Positions 1 through 7,734 of a stretch of 64,000 bases of DNA are shown piece after piece. The notes beneath the pieces were generated by a model, which was given only the letters and a program-made list of their open reading frames with translations, was not told the DNA's origin and searched no databases. Numbering within the stretch: the stretch's first letter is position 1; each line of letters opens with the position of its first letter. A program made the position numbers and the translations under genes. The stretch is from Caryophanales bacterium UBA4951 (GTDB lineage Bacteria; Bacillota_I; Bacilli_A; RFN20; CAG-826): contig DHAP01000034.1 in assembly GCA_002397465.1 (NCBI GenBank), positions 1 to 64,000 of the forward strand, written 5' to 3'.

Positions 1-1
1 T

Positions 2-268
2 ATCATTAAAAACGATTCGATAATCCTCAAAGACGAAGAAGGGAAGAAAGTGGCAGAGGTGCTATTTCCTCTTTTGCGCGAGGGCGTCGTCAAAATAACC
101 CATACGTTCGTCGATCCATCTTTACGAGGGCAGGGAATAGCCTCAAAGCTCTTGGACATGTTAGTCACCGAGCTTCGGAAAAACGGGGCAAAAGCCATTG
201 CCAAATGCCCTTACGCCATTTCCTATTTTCTCAAGCATCCCGAAGATAATGACGTTCTAATAGCGTAG
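2..268 (+). CDS. GNAT-like N-acetyltransferase, 5'-truncated by window edge
   Basis: The open frame runs in from before base 1, so the N terminus is missing. The GTG at base 50 is probably internal, because the upstream codons (IIKNDSIILKDEEGKK) read on without a stop. The visible part has a beta-strand pair followed by VDPSLRGQGIASKLL, which matches the acetyl-CoA-binding loop (R/Q-x-x-G-x-G/A) of small GCN5-related acetyltransferases of the YjdJ type. A late AKCPYA...HPE segment also fits that small family, which is usually about 90-100 residues. The substrate is unknown; cytosolic. The last 12 bases overlap the convergent methyltransferase-like gene. Confidence 0.75.
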   Translation: MIKNDSIILKDEEGKKVAEVLFPLLREGVVKITHTFVDPSLRGQGIASKLLDMLVTELRKNGAKAIAKCPYAISYFLKHPEDNDVLIA

Positions 269-1240
269 TTCTTCGGCGATTGAACGCAGCGAATCATCAG
301 AAAGAAGATTCTCTAAATCATCATCGCTGGAGAGGACTCTTTTTCTTAAGAGAAAATGAAGTTTATTGATGAGAATGTCACTTTCACTTGCGGCGAAATC
401 ATAGTCATCGTCGTCGCTTCCGCTGAATTCCTCTTGTAAGAGTATGATGAGAGCTCTTCTTAATAAACTTAGCAATGACGTCTCAACCCAATAGGAGAAA
501 GACGTTTTTTTGAATTTCTTTTCCTGAGCCTTGAACCGCAAATATAGCGGCAAGCCGTCCTCAGGGAGATGCCAGAGGTCGACAAATGAGTAATCGTAGG
601 CCCCGTCTTTCATTTTGCTTAAGAAGTGAAAGGCGTCTTCCTCAATGATGGTCAGTTTCTTCTCTTTAGGGAAAAATGGCAGGATGTTAGTTTTGAACAA
701 AGAGATGGCCGATGGGCTTCTTTCGATTATCGTGACGTCTTCGACGCTGGGATTTAGTAGAGCCATGTAAGCGTAATAACCGAGTCCCAAACCAAAGCTG
801 ATGACATGGCCGTGGCTTTCTTTGACGGCCTCCTTCATGGTGTTGATCTCATGTGGGGTCACCGACATCCAGGTCTTGCCTTTTTCCTCAACGGCCAAGA
901 AAGGGAACTTCTCCTCGAAATATCCGAATCTGGTCTTTTCTGAATAGTCGCTCTTGGCAATGGAAAGCTCATCATAGACGAAAGGCTCATATGGGGCATA
1001 TGAGGAATAAAACAGCTTCCAATCGCCCATCTCGCACTCTTTCAAGTGAACGTTCAGGAAGTAGGGGTTATTGAGATATTCTTTTTCTTTGAGTGGGAAT
1101 AGCCCCAGCCTCGAGATGTCTTCCTTATCCAGGATGCCCTTTTCCAAGATAGCATTATAGGTGTCGCCAAGGGCGATGTTCCTTTCGAAACTTGAAAAGA
1201 GGCGATTGACGTATTGGTCTTTGGATATGCAGATTTTCAT
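257..1240 (-). CDS. Uncharacterised SAM-methyltransferase-like (Rossmann) protein
   Basis: I do not recognise a named family. A Rossmann-type glycine loop is visible (VISFGLGLGYYAYM), followed about 20 residues later by an acidic residue at the end of the second strand (TIIERSP) and later by YSFVDLW. This layout is that of class I SAM-binding or spermidine-synthase-like folds. The C-terminal ~80 residues are acidic with a DDDD run. Two starts are possible. ATG at 1240 sits 8 nt after a TAAAAT hexamer, as in other apparently leaderless genes here, and gives 327 aa. GTG at 1312 has an AAGGA-like site and gives 351 aa. I prefer 1240. It diverges from the Nudix gene and converges on the GNAT gene with a 12-nt overlap. 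Confidence 0.65.
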   Translation of the reverse strand: MKICISKDQYVNRLFSSFERNIALGDTYNAILEKGILDKEDISRLGLFPLKEKEYLNNPYFLNVHLKECEMGDWKLFYSSYAPYEPFVYDELSIAKSDYSEKTRFGYFEEKFPFLAVEEKGKTWMSVTPHEINTMKEAVKESHGHVISFGLGLGYYAYMALLNPSVEDVTIIERSPSAISLFKTNILPFFPKEKKLTIIEEDAFHFLSKMKDGAYDYSFVDLWHLPEDGLPLYLRFKAQEKKFKKTSFSYWVETSLLSLLRRALIILLQEEFSGSDDDDYDFAASESDILINKLHFLLRKRVLSSDDDLENLLSDDSLRSIAEELRY

Positions 1241-1248
1241 ATATGGGG

Positions 1249-1254
1249 ATTTTA
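1249..1254 (-). promoter_or_regulatory. -10 hexamer TAAAAT, 8 nt before ATG 1240
   Basis: TAAAAT ends 8 nt from the ATG, so transcription would begin at or next to the start codon. No Shine-Dalgarno site precedes this ATG. Confidence 0.4.
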
Positions 1255-1313
1255 GGCCTTTGAAGGGCTTATAGAAAGAGCAAAGCCTTCTTTCAAAGCC
1301 GTGGATAGGCACC

Positions 1314-1319
1314 TATAAT
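1314..1319 (+). promoter_or_regulatory. -10 hexamer TATAAT, 7 nt before Nudix ATG
   Basis: A perfect TATAAT is followed by 7 nt and then ATG 1327, predicting a leaderless mRNA. The -35 position (TTTCAA at 1291-1296, spacer 17) is a weak match. Confidence 0.55.
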
Positions 1320-1326
1320 CCTTCTT

Positions 1327-1737
1327 ATGCCCAATAATTATTCCAAAACCATTCTCACCAACATGTGCATGCTTTATAAGGAAGACGGTACATTTTTGGT
1401 TCAGAATCGCCTAAAAGACGATTGGCCTGGGATCAACTTCCCGGGCGGACACGTGGAAAACGAGGAATCGATTGAAGAGTCGGCGATTCGAGAGATGAAA
1501 GAAGAAACGGGCTTGGATGTTAACTCGCTTGAGGAAGTCGGGCATTTTGAATGGAACCTGCCGAAAGAAGGAATTCGCCACTTGGCCATTCTTTTTAGGA
1601 GCAAAGACTTTTCGGGAGCCATTCACGCATCCAAAGAAGGAGAAGTGTTCTTCATCGATGAGAAGCAGGTTTCTAACTACAAACAGTCAACTGATTTTGA
1701 TAGGATTCTCCGCCTTATGAGAAAAGGCCTCAACTGA
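1327..1737 (+). CDS. Nudix hydrolase (MutT-like)
   Basis: A 136-residue single-domain Nudix protein. The box is complete: GGHVENEESIEESAIREMKE followed by ETG, residues about 41-62, fitting G-x5-E-x7-R-E-x2-E-E-x-G with the metal-binding glutamates. Such enzymes hydrolyse nucleoside diphosphates linked to another group, for example oxidised dNTPs or sugar nucleotides. The substrate cannot be read from sequence. Cytosolic. It is transcribed alone from the TATAAT immediately upstream and is followed 62 bp later by the aquaporin gene with its own promoter-like TATAAT. Confidence 0.85.
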   Translation: MPNNYSKTILTNMCMLYKEDGTFLVQNRLKDDWPGINFPGGHVENEESIEESAIREMKEETGLDVNSLEEVGHFEWNLPKEGIRHLAILFRSKDFSGAIHASKEGEVFFIDEKQVSNYKQSTDFDRILRLMRKGLN

Positions 1738-1769
1738 AAATTCCCTCTTTTAGATGCTTTCGATGAGCC

Positions 1770-1790
1770 TATAATCAGTCTTCAGGAGGA
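1770..1790 (+). promoter_or_regulatory. -10 TATAAT and strong RBS of the aquaporin gene
   Basis: TATAAT at 1770-1775 is followed by AGGAGGA at 1784-1790, 9 nt before ATG 1800. This is a conventional short leader with a Shine-Dalgarno site, in contrast to the neighbouring Nudix gene. Confidence 0.55.
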
Positions 1791-1799
1791 TAGATTCAT

Positions 1800-2533
1800 A
1801 TGGAACTATTCAAAAAAGCCGTCGCCGAATGCATCGGAACGATGGTTTTGGTTATCGTTGGATGCGGCGTGGCTGTCGTCACCAACGCTAACGTGGTTGC
1901 GACTGCCTTGGCCTTTGGCCTTTCAATCGTGGCCATGGCTTATTCGATTGGTAACGTCAGCGGCTGCCACATTAACCCAGCCGTCTCGCTTGGCTTCGCT
2001 CTCACGAAGAAAATGTCCTGGAAGGACTTCTTCGTCTACGTTGCCGCTCAATTCGTCGGGGCTATCATCGGCGCTTTGATCCTTGAACTCGTGTTCATCA
2101 ACATCGACAGCGGAAACGCTCTTGGAGCCAACAGCTGCTCAACGCTTTTGCCGAATGATGGGGGAACCACGACCGTGGCAGGGCTTATGCTTGGCCTCCT
2201 GGTCGAAGTCGTTCTCACCTTTATCTTCGTCTCGCCATTCTTGGCGTCTGCTCCAAAAAAGAATTCTCGAACGTCGCTGGCATCGTCATCGGACTTACCT
2301 TGACCCTCGTGCACCTTTTGGGAATCCCTCTCACCGGAACTTCCGTGAACCCCGCTCGTTCATTTGGACCAGCCTTGATTGCCATGATGAATGGCGTCTA
2401 TGAGCCGATTAAAGAGATTTGGATCTTTATCGTCGGGCCTTTGGCCGGCGCTGCTTTGGCCGCTTTGCTTTTCAACTTCCTGTCGAGCAAAAAGGAAATC
2501 AAAGAAGAAGCCACATTGACCTCCTCGAAATAA
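1800..2533 (+). pseudogene. Aquaporin (MIP family), split by a one-base frameshift
   Basis: Two overlapping reading frames together encode one major intrinsic protein channel. The first (from 1800) holds helices 1-4 and the first NPA loop (GCHINPAVS, NPA at residues 59-61). The second, read from about 2232 and ending at 2533, holds the second NPA loop ([12 protein letters not shown]) and the last helices. The break lies near 2229-2233: adding one C to GTCTCG restores F-V-L-A-I-L-G and a continuous frame. The [10 protein letters not shown] loop resembles water-selective AqpZ-type channels more than GlpF. Both NPA motifs and all flanking sequence look intact, so a recent mutation or a sequencing error is likely. 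A bidirectional terminator follows. Confidence 0.8.
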
Positions 2534-2547
2534 GCGAAGAACAAACG

Positions 2548-2580
2548 AAAACGAGAGCTTGCCGGCTCTCGTTTTTCTAT
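2548..2580. terminator. Bidirectional rho-independent terminator
   Basis: A 10-bp stem AAACGAGAGC / GCTCTCGTTT with a 6-nt loop has a T run on the plus side (TTTTT) and TTTTCGTTT on the minus side. It separates the aquaporin gene from the convergent acyl-CoA ligase gene. Confidence 0.8.
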
Positions 2581-4172
2581 TCTCCGTATTCTTTTATGAT
2601 GGCGTTGGAATCGATTTTCCCGATTGGGGTGCGCGGAAGTTTGTCCGAGACGATTATCTTGTCGGGCTTGTAATTGGCTGTTAGTTTTTGTTCCAAATCA
2701 GCATAGATGTCCTTTATTACCTCATCTTTGTTGGCTGGGTGGTCGCCTCTTCTTAAGACAATGACCAAGCGGAAGACGTGGCCTTTTCTTTCGTCTTTGA
2801 CGCCATAGCAGAAGGCCTCATAAATTCTTCTATCGTCGAGAGCGACCTGTTCGACGTCGCTGGGGCATAAAGTCTCACCGTTGATTTTCTCAACGCGCTT
2901 CAGCCTTTGTTTGAAGATTAAGAAACCATCGTCATCGATGAAGCCATAGTCTTTGGTGGCCAAGTATTTGACGCCGTCGATGGTTTTGAAGGCTTCTTGT
3001 TTCTCATCATGGAGATATCCATTCATCAAAGTGTCAGAGGAGACATAAATCTCGCCAGGGACATTGCGGGGGAGTATTTTCCCATCCTTGGGGTCAACGA
3101 TCAGCTCTTTGATGCCAGGCAAAGGTTTTCCGATGGTTCCTCTTTTGTAAGAGCAATAGCAGTTGACGTTGGTGACGGTCATCGTCTCGGTAAGACCATA
3201 TCCTTCAAAAAGACGGGCGGTGGAGTCGTTCTCCTCCATCGCGTTGTTCCAACGGTCCAAGAGGGACTGGGGAACGGAATCCCCGCCAATGAAAGCGGCG
3301 ATTTGCTTCTGAAGCCATGGCCCATAAAACGAGTCTTTGGAAAGGAGGGCGTTATATAGCGCCGGAACCCCTAAAAGGACGGTGCAGTTGGCTTTCTTGA
3401 TGTGGTCGATGGCTTCTTTGGTGTTGAATTTGAGCATGAGGACGGTAGATCCGCCGAAGCTCAAAGGTGTGTGGACGCCCATGGTCAGACCGAAGCCGTG
3501 GAACAAAGGAATGGCGGTCAGTATTTTGATGTTTTCTTTCTTCCCGCCAACTAAGGGATAGCCGCGATTGGCAAGGTTATTGATGGCATTCGAGGACAAT
3601 CTGACGATTTTCGGCTCGCCGTTGGTTCCTCCTGTATTCAAATATAGAGCGTCTTCTTTGGGGTCGACTTTAAATGCCGGGAGCTCTTTTTGCGGTCTCA
3701 CATGGTAGAAGTTTTTGATTCCGTGGCAGCGTTTGCTCATCCTGGCGACGGCAAAGCCTTTCAGGGGTTTGACGCCTTGGTAGGGGTTGATTGAAAGAAC
3801 GCGAATGCTCTTGTCGAGGGCTTTTCTATCGGCCGCGGCATTTAAGGAAAGGCAAAAAAGAATGGTGGACCCGGATCTGGTCAACAACGTTTTCAGCATC
3901 TCGGGCGGAGTCAGAGGATGGATGTTATAAGAGATGGCGCCTATCCTGGAAATGGCATAAAAAAGATAAAGGGCTTCCGGACAGTTCGGAAGGGAGACGG
4001 AAACGACTTCTTTTTCTTTAATGCCGAGCGTTAAAAGTTTGGCTGCGGTCTTCTCGATGCTTTTGTCGACCGAAGCGTATGACCAAGTCTTGTCCTCAAA
4101 ACGCATGCAAAGGTTATGAGGAAACTCGTCAGCGGTCGCCTTGAATTGTTCGTAAATGCTTTTTTCTTCCAT
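2577..4172 (-). CDS. AMP-forming acyl-CoA synthetase / adenylate-forming ligase
   Basis: A 531-residue class I adenylate-forming enzyme that activates a carboxylate with ATP and usually transfers it to CoA. Visible motifs: LNTGGTNGEPKIVRLSS (A3 phosphate loop, residues ~179-195), EGYGLTET (A5, ~323-330), KDYGFIDDDG (A7 aspartate, ~408-416), KQRLKRVEKINGE (A8, ~421-433) and LPRTPIGKID (A10 lysine, K519). The substrate is not deducible; a medium or long-chain fatty acid is a guess. The start is ATG 4172, not an upstream in-frame ATG that would extend into the preceding gene: it overlaps the stop of the upstream acyltransferase as TAATG, indicating translational coupling. Its place in a group with a membrane acyltransferase and a PAP2 phosphatase suggests lipid or envelope metabolism. 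Confidence 0.88.
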   Translation of the reverse strand: MEEKSIYEQFKATADEFPHNLCMRFEDKTWSYASVDKSIEKTAAKLLTLGIKEKEVVSVSLPNCPEALYLFYAISRIGAISYNIHPLTPPEMLKTLLTRSGSTILFCLSLNAAADRKALDKSIRVLSINPYQGVKPLKGFAVARMSKRCHGIKNFYHVRPQKELPAFKVDPKEDALYLNTGGTNGEPKIVRLSSNAINNLANRGYPLVGGKKENIKILTAIPLFHGFGLTMGVHTPLSFGGSTVLMLKFNTKEAIDHIKKANCTVLLGVPALYNALLSKDSFYGPWLQKQIAAFIGGDSVPQSLLDRWNNAMEENDSTARLFEGYGLTETMTVTNVNCYCSYKRGTIGKPLPGIKELIVDPKDGKILPRNVPGEIYVSSDTLMNGYLHDEKQEAFKTIDGVKYLATKDYGFIDDDGFLIFKQRLKRVEKINGETLCPSDVEQVALDDRRIYEAFCYGVKDERKGHVFRLVIVLRRGDHPANKDEVIKDIYADLEQKLTANYKPDKIIVSDKLPRTPIGKIDSNAIIKEYGE

Positions 4173-5107
4173 TATCTTATCCCCGATAAAGTGTATCCAG
4201 ATGGCATGAGCATAAGTAATATCGCCAAATACAAAGCCGGCTGATGGAGGATGTAGATCTCCAAGGAGTGGCGTCCCATCCAGATGATTGGGGTGGCCCA
4301 TTTCTTCGGCATCTTATCCGATATCAATGACTTACGATCTTTGTAGAGGGTTTTTCCGACCGTGGCTCCGAGGAACATCAAGGCAAGGGTCATGAAAGGC
4401 GAGAAATAGTCGTCGCCGGCCCTCGCCAAACCGAAGAAGATTTTGAAGATGCATAAAAACCATTCGGAGTATTTGTTGCAAGAGCCGTTGGTGCACAGAG
4501 TGTCCATGTTCCAAATTGAGTTGGTGAGATCTTTCCAATGGACTGGGCCGTTGGAGACGTAAAGCGTGATTCCTAAGATGATGGTAAAGAAGATGCCCAA
4601 GGCGTAATCGACCCAAAACGAAGGAAAGAAATGATCGACGAGGCTGTAGACGATCATCGAGATGCTGAGGGATTGGAGAATGCCAATCCAGATGTGAATC
4701 GTGAAGGCGCCATTCGAAAGAATGGTGACTCCATCGAGCATGACGCTCATCAAAGCGGCGACAAAAGCCAGCTTGATCGAACGTTTGGGGTTGGACTTAG
4801 AAAATGAGCAGGAGACACCGCTCAAGAACATGAACATCCCTGAGAAGAAAAACTCCAATGAATAAAGATCGCCGGAGACGATGGTCGGGAAGATCTTGTT
4901 GCCAAAACTAACGACGGCCCTGACCCATCCTGGCTCACCGGAAGCGGGGGCCGTGAACATGCTTGGGATGGTCATGAAGTCGTAGCACAAATGGCAAAGG
5001 ATCATCAAAAGGATGGCGAATCCCCTTAAGAAATCTATCTCGAACACACGCGGTTTGCTCTTCAACTGCCCTCTTTTTGGCAATGATGCTGTGACCGCGA
5101 TATCCAT
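4172..5107 (-). CDS. DUF1624 / heparan-alpha-glucosaminide N-acetyltransferase-like membrane protein
   Basis: A 311-residue polytopic membrane protein. The N-terminal EIDFLRGFAILLMILCHLCY (residues ~22-41) and the C-terminal MGRHSLEIYILHQPA (~286-300) are typical of the bacterial DUF1624/HGSNAT_cat family, which is related to acyltransferases that move acetyl groups across membranes. About seven or eight hydrophobic segments are visible. The real substrate in bacteria is unknown. The gene starts at ATG 5107, only 7 nt after a TAAAAT hexamer, and is the first gene of a two-gene unit with the acyl-CoA ligase (1-nt overlap). An acyl-CoA producer next to an acyltransferase is a reasonable functional pair, but this is inference. 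Confidence 0.8.
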   Translation of the reverse strand: MDIAVTASLPKRGQLKSKPRVFEIDFLRGFAILLMILCHLCYDFMTIPSMFTAPASGEPGWVRAVVSFGNKIFPTIVSGDLYSLEFFFSGMFMFLSGVSCSFSKSNPKRSIKLAFVAALMSVMLDGVTILSNGAFTIHIWIGILQSLSISMIVYSLVDHFFPSFWVDYALGIFFTIILGITLYVSNGPVHWKDLTNSIWNMDTLCTNGSCNKYSEWFLCIFKIFFGLARAGDDYFSPFMTLALMFLGATVGKTLYKDRKSLISDKMPKKWATPIIWMGRHSLEIYILHQPALYLAILLMLMPSGYTLSGIR

Positions 5108-5114
5108 ACTGGCT

Positions 5115-5120
5115 ATTTTA
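5115..5120 (-). promoter_or_regulatory. -10 hexamer TAAAAT, 7 nt before ATG 5107
   Basis: The hexamer is 7 nt from the start codon with no Shine-Dalgarno site between them, as expected for a leaderless transcript of the DUF1624/acyl-CoA ligase unit. Confidence 0.45.
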
Positions 5121-5209
5121 GACTTTCTTCCTTAGTAAAGGAAGAGAGTTAGGGTGCAATTCGTTAACTTTTTCTTAACAAATAAAAAGCGGTATCAGAA
5201 AGCGGATTT

Positions 5210-6235
5210 TTATAGAGATTTTTTCCGTTTATGCGGCTTTTTGTTAATGTTGCTTTGAGCCTTTTTCTTCTGGATGTCTTTTTGTCTTGGACTGTTCATC
5301 GTTCCCTTGCACAAAGAGTAATTTCCAATCAGAGTCGTGTACTCATCATCTTCCTTTTCGCTTTCGGTTGGCTTAGGGAGGAATACCAGATAAATCACCA
5401 AGAACGCGAAGAGATAAGAGAAGAAGGCCCCAAAAGCCACATCGCTCACGAAGTGGTGCCCGTCAAGAACGCGTCCAAAGGAAACGAGAAAAGTGAAAGC
5501 CAAAGAGACATAGAAGTAGATGTTCTCCTTGCCTTTCATCTTTTCGTTGAGTTTGCAGTAGAGGATGCCGACGATAGAAAAAGCCGCTAGGCCGGCGTGA
5601 CCGCTGGGCCAACTTTCGAACATGGTGCTGGCAGTATCTGGGAAAGCTGCTTGGACGGTTGAATCAAAATCCCACCAGTTGCGGTAGTAGCTGAAGTCGT
5701 TGATCTCATTGAGAAAGATGTAACGTGGCCTAAGCCCGGCTTTCTTCAACAAATACAAAAGGGCGAAAACCGTCACGAAGGAAAACAAAAAAGTGATGGC
5801 GATGGTATAGCAGTCGTTTTTGTTTCCTTTTCGGCAAAGGAAATAGACGCCGACTTCACAAAATGAAACTATCAAAATGCCGACGAAGGCTTGTAAAACG
5901 CTGCTGGAGAATGTCTCATCGAAAACCTGAATGCCATACAAAGCGCCTGATAATAGAGGGAAGATGACCAAACAAGCGGCCGAAAGATAGAACGTGCTCT
6001 TGCCTTCACCGTCTTCGTTGCTGAGGAAAAAGAGAATTCCGACCGAGCCGAAGATGACATATCCAGGAAGCGGTCCGAGGTAGGCGCAGATTTGACCGAA
6101 TACGTTTCCAAACGAAACGATGCTCTGCGATATCTGAAGATCGAAAAACGATCCGACTATTATAAATAGAAACGCCAGTCCCAAAGCGACGGCCGCTTGG
6201 TAATACTTAATGTTCGCAAACTCTTTTTTTAACAT
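5210..6235 (-). CDS. PAP2-family phosphatase, membrane-bound
   Basis: A 341-residue membrane protein with the three PAP2 motifs in order: KKAGLRPRY (K-x-x-x-x-R-P type), WPSGHAGLAAFS (P-S-G-H), and GRVLDGHHFVSDVAFG (R-x5-H-x3-D). Members dephosphorylate phosphatidic acid, undecaprenyl diphosphate or related lipid phosphates at the outer membrane face. Several hydrophobic helices surround the motifs. The C terminus is a basic tail rich in Lys. I place the start at ATG 6235 rather than the in-frame TTG at 6241 because a TATACT hexamer ends 8 nt before 6235. It is upstream of, and on the same strand as, the acyltransferase/ligase pair, separated by about 100 bp. Confidence 0.87.
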   Translation of the reverse strand: MLKKEFANIKYYQAAVALGLAFLFIIVGSFFDLQISQSIVSFGNVFGQICAYLGPLPGYVIFGSVGILFFLSNEDGEGKSTFYLSAACLVIFPLLSGALYGIQVFDETFSSSVLQAFVGILIVSFCEVGVYFLCRKGNKNDCYTIAITFLFSFVTVFALLYLLKKAGLRPRYIFLNEINDFSYYRNWWDFDSTVQAAFPDTASTMFESWPSGHAGLAAFSIVGILYCKLNEKMKGKENIYFYVSLAFTFLVSFGRVLDGHHFVSDVAFGAFFSYLFAFLVIYLVFLPKPTESEKEDDEYTTLIGNYSLCKGTMNSPRQKDIQKKKAQSNINKKPHKRKKSL

Positions 6236-6243
6236 TGACAATT

Positions 6244-6249
6244 AGTATA
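6244..6249 (-). promoter_or_regulatory. -10 hexamer TATACT, 8 nt before ATG 6235
   Basis: TATACT is placed as in the other candidate leaderless genes. No purine-rich ribosome-binding site lies between it and the ATG. Confidence 0.45.
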
Positions 6250-6327
6250 AATTATTTTCACGTAACTTCCATAGCCACAAGTTGGGACAGAGCGTACTTG
6301 TTCTCCGCGCGCACGCGACTTTTATGG

Positions 6328-6333
6328 TATGAT
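6328..6333 (+). promoter_or_regulatory. Extended -10 TGG-TATGAT, 7 nt before ATG 6341
   Basis: TATGAT with an upstream TG at 6325-6326 (extended -10) ends 7 nt before ATG 6341. This supports 6341 over the upstream in-frame ATG at 6329, which would lie within the -10 element. Confidence 0.5.
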
Positions 6334-6340
6334 ATCGCCG

Positions 6341-7729
6341 ATGAAAAAAGACACGAATGAATTAGACATCAAACATCACACGAGCAATAATGAGATAGAG
6401 ATCATCAAAAGCGACAAATGCAGTTGTCTCTTCTGCCGCCAGACTTATAGTGCCCGCAAGGTCAATGATTGGGTCAACGGTCCCAAAGGCATGAGCGCGC
6501 TCTGCCCTGAATGCGGCATGGCCGCGGTGGTAGGGGACGCCTCTGGCTACAAACTTGGGAAAGCGGAACTGAAGAAGATAAACCTCGACCTTTTCGGCGA
6601 TGATTACATGGAGAAGCACCCAAAAGCCGCGAAGACCTACGTCGAAAGATACGAGGAGAGCAAAATAACCCATAAGGCGGCCAATGAGTCCTTGTATATT
6701 CGTTATCTTTCGCTTTTGGCCTCCAAAGGCGACACCGATTCGGCTTATACGCTCGGGATGCTTTATGAGTTTGGAACCGAATTCACGAAGCCGGATCCAA
6801 GAATGGCTTTTTCCTTCTATGGCGCGAAGTGCATGAAACACGACCCATCCGCATTGACCAGATTAGGAATTCTCTGCGAAAAAGGCGCCTTAGGCAAAGT
6901 CGATTTCAAAGGCGCTTATGAATGTTATTCGAAAGCCATGGCGTTGGGCTCGATGGAAGGGCTGATCCACTTTGCTGATTGTTATCGCAAAGGTCTGTTT
7001 GTCGAAAAGAACGAGGAATACGCCTTGGCGGTTTTCGAAGGCGTTTGGGACGAAGCCTATATTCGTTTCACGAGATCAAACGGCAAGGAAATCAATATTT
7101 TCCCTGATGTCTCCTATCGAATTGGCATCATGAATGAAGAAGGAAAAGGCGGCGTTAAGGACAGCGTTTTGGCCTTAAAGATGTTCCTTTACGCCGAAGT
7201 TGGCTATAACGCCCTCCGTGAAGCCGGCGATCTTAATGCCGAACTTGCCCAGGAGTTTGAAGATAACGAAAAACGTATTGAGACCATCTCCAAACGTTTT
7301 GGCCTCACAAGGCAAGACCCCGTCTTCGACAACGACACCTTTGCTGATTCAATGGAAGACGACAACGGCATCAGCAACTTTATTTTTGAGCAATACGAGT
7401 TCGTGCCGAAACATTTTGATTCGGAGCTCAACAGCTTTGAATTTGACGTGACATATGATCTTCCTCCCCTCATCGTTGACGTCGGAAGCCTTTTCTGTGG
7501 GTTTGTGCCTGAGACGATCCATTGGGCTTTCTCCGGTGTTTCTTCTGTGGATGCCCCGAAAGGAGGGCCTTTCAGAAAGGTCCAGGGCAACCCCGATGAA
7601 GGATGGGATTTCGTCAACATATCGCCGATCCATAACGAAAAAACCGTCTTGGCCTCCATTCGTTTCTACCGAGTCGAGAACAAAAAAAGCGAAAGGAAGC
7701 TGGACAAAGCCAAAGGCAAAGTCTCCTGA
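6341..7729 (+). CDS. Zinc-ribbon plus Sel1-repeat protein
   Basis: A 462-residue cytosolic protein. Near the N terminus, two cysteine pairs about 30 residues apart (CLFC and CPEC) form a probable zinc ribbon; the second pair sits in ALCPECGMAAVVGDASG. Next come several Sel1/TPR-like helical repeats, for example AYTLGMLYEFGTEF, ALTRLGILCEKGALG and GLIHFADCYRKGLF, residues ~130-280, a fold normally used for protein-protein contacts. The C-terminal third is acidic with no recognised domain. The function is unknown; the ribbon plus SLR layout suggests an adaptor. The start is chosen as ATG 6341 from the promoter geometry. The ABC exporter genes follow 5 bp after its stop and are probably co-transcribed. 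Confidence 0.75.
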   Translation: MKKDTNELDIKHHTSNNEIEIIKSDKCSCLFCRQTYSARKVNDWVNGPKGMSALCPECGMAAVVGDASGYKLGKAELKKINLDLFGDDYMEKHPKAAKTYVERYEESKITHKAANESLYIRYLSLLASKGDTDSAYTLGMLYEFGTEFTKPDPRMAFSFYGAKCMKHDPSALTRLGILCEKGALGKVDFKGAYECYSKAMALGSMEGLIHFADCYRKGLFVEKNEEYALAVFEGVWDEAYIRFTRSNGKEINIFPDVSYRIGIMNEEGKGGVKDSVLALKMFLYAEVGYNALREAGDLNAELAQEFEDNEKRIETISKRFGLTRQDPVFDNDTFADSMEDDNGISNFIFEQYEFVPKHFDSELNSFEFDVTYDLPPLIVDVGSLFCGFVPETIHWAFSGVSSVDAPKGGPFRKVQGNPDEGWDFVNISPIHNEKTVLASIRFYRVENKKSERKLDKAKGKVS

Positions 7730-7734
7730 CATCT

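Noticed and set aside
2225..2240. Programmed frameshifting in the aquaporin gene
   Set aside because: No slippery heptamer, stimulatory hairpin or internal Shine-Dalgarno site is visible near the shift; a simple one-base loss explains it.
6362..6841. 159-codon open frame antisense to the Sel1-repeat gene
   Set aside because: No ribosome site, no recognisable protein sequence, and the sense frame encodes clear repeats. Other long antisense or out-of-frame ORFs (for example 9377-9826, 40243-40515, 61650-62186) were dropped for the same reason.
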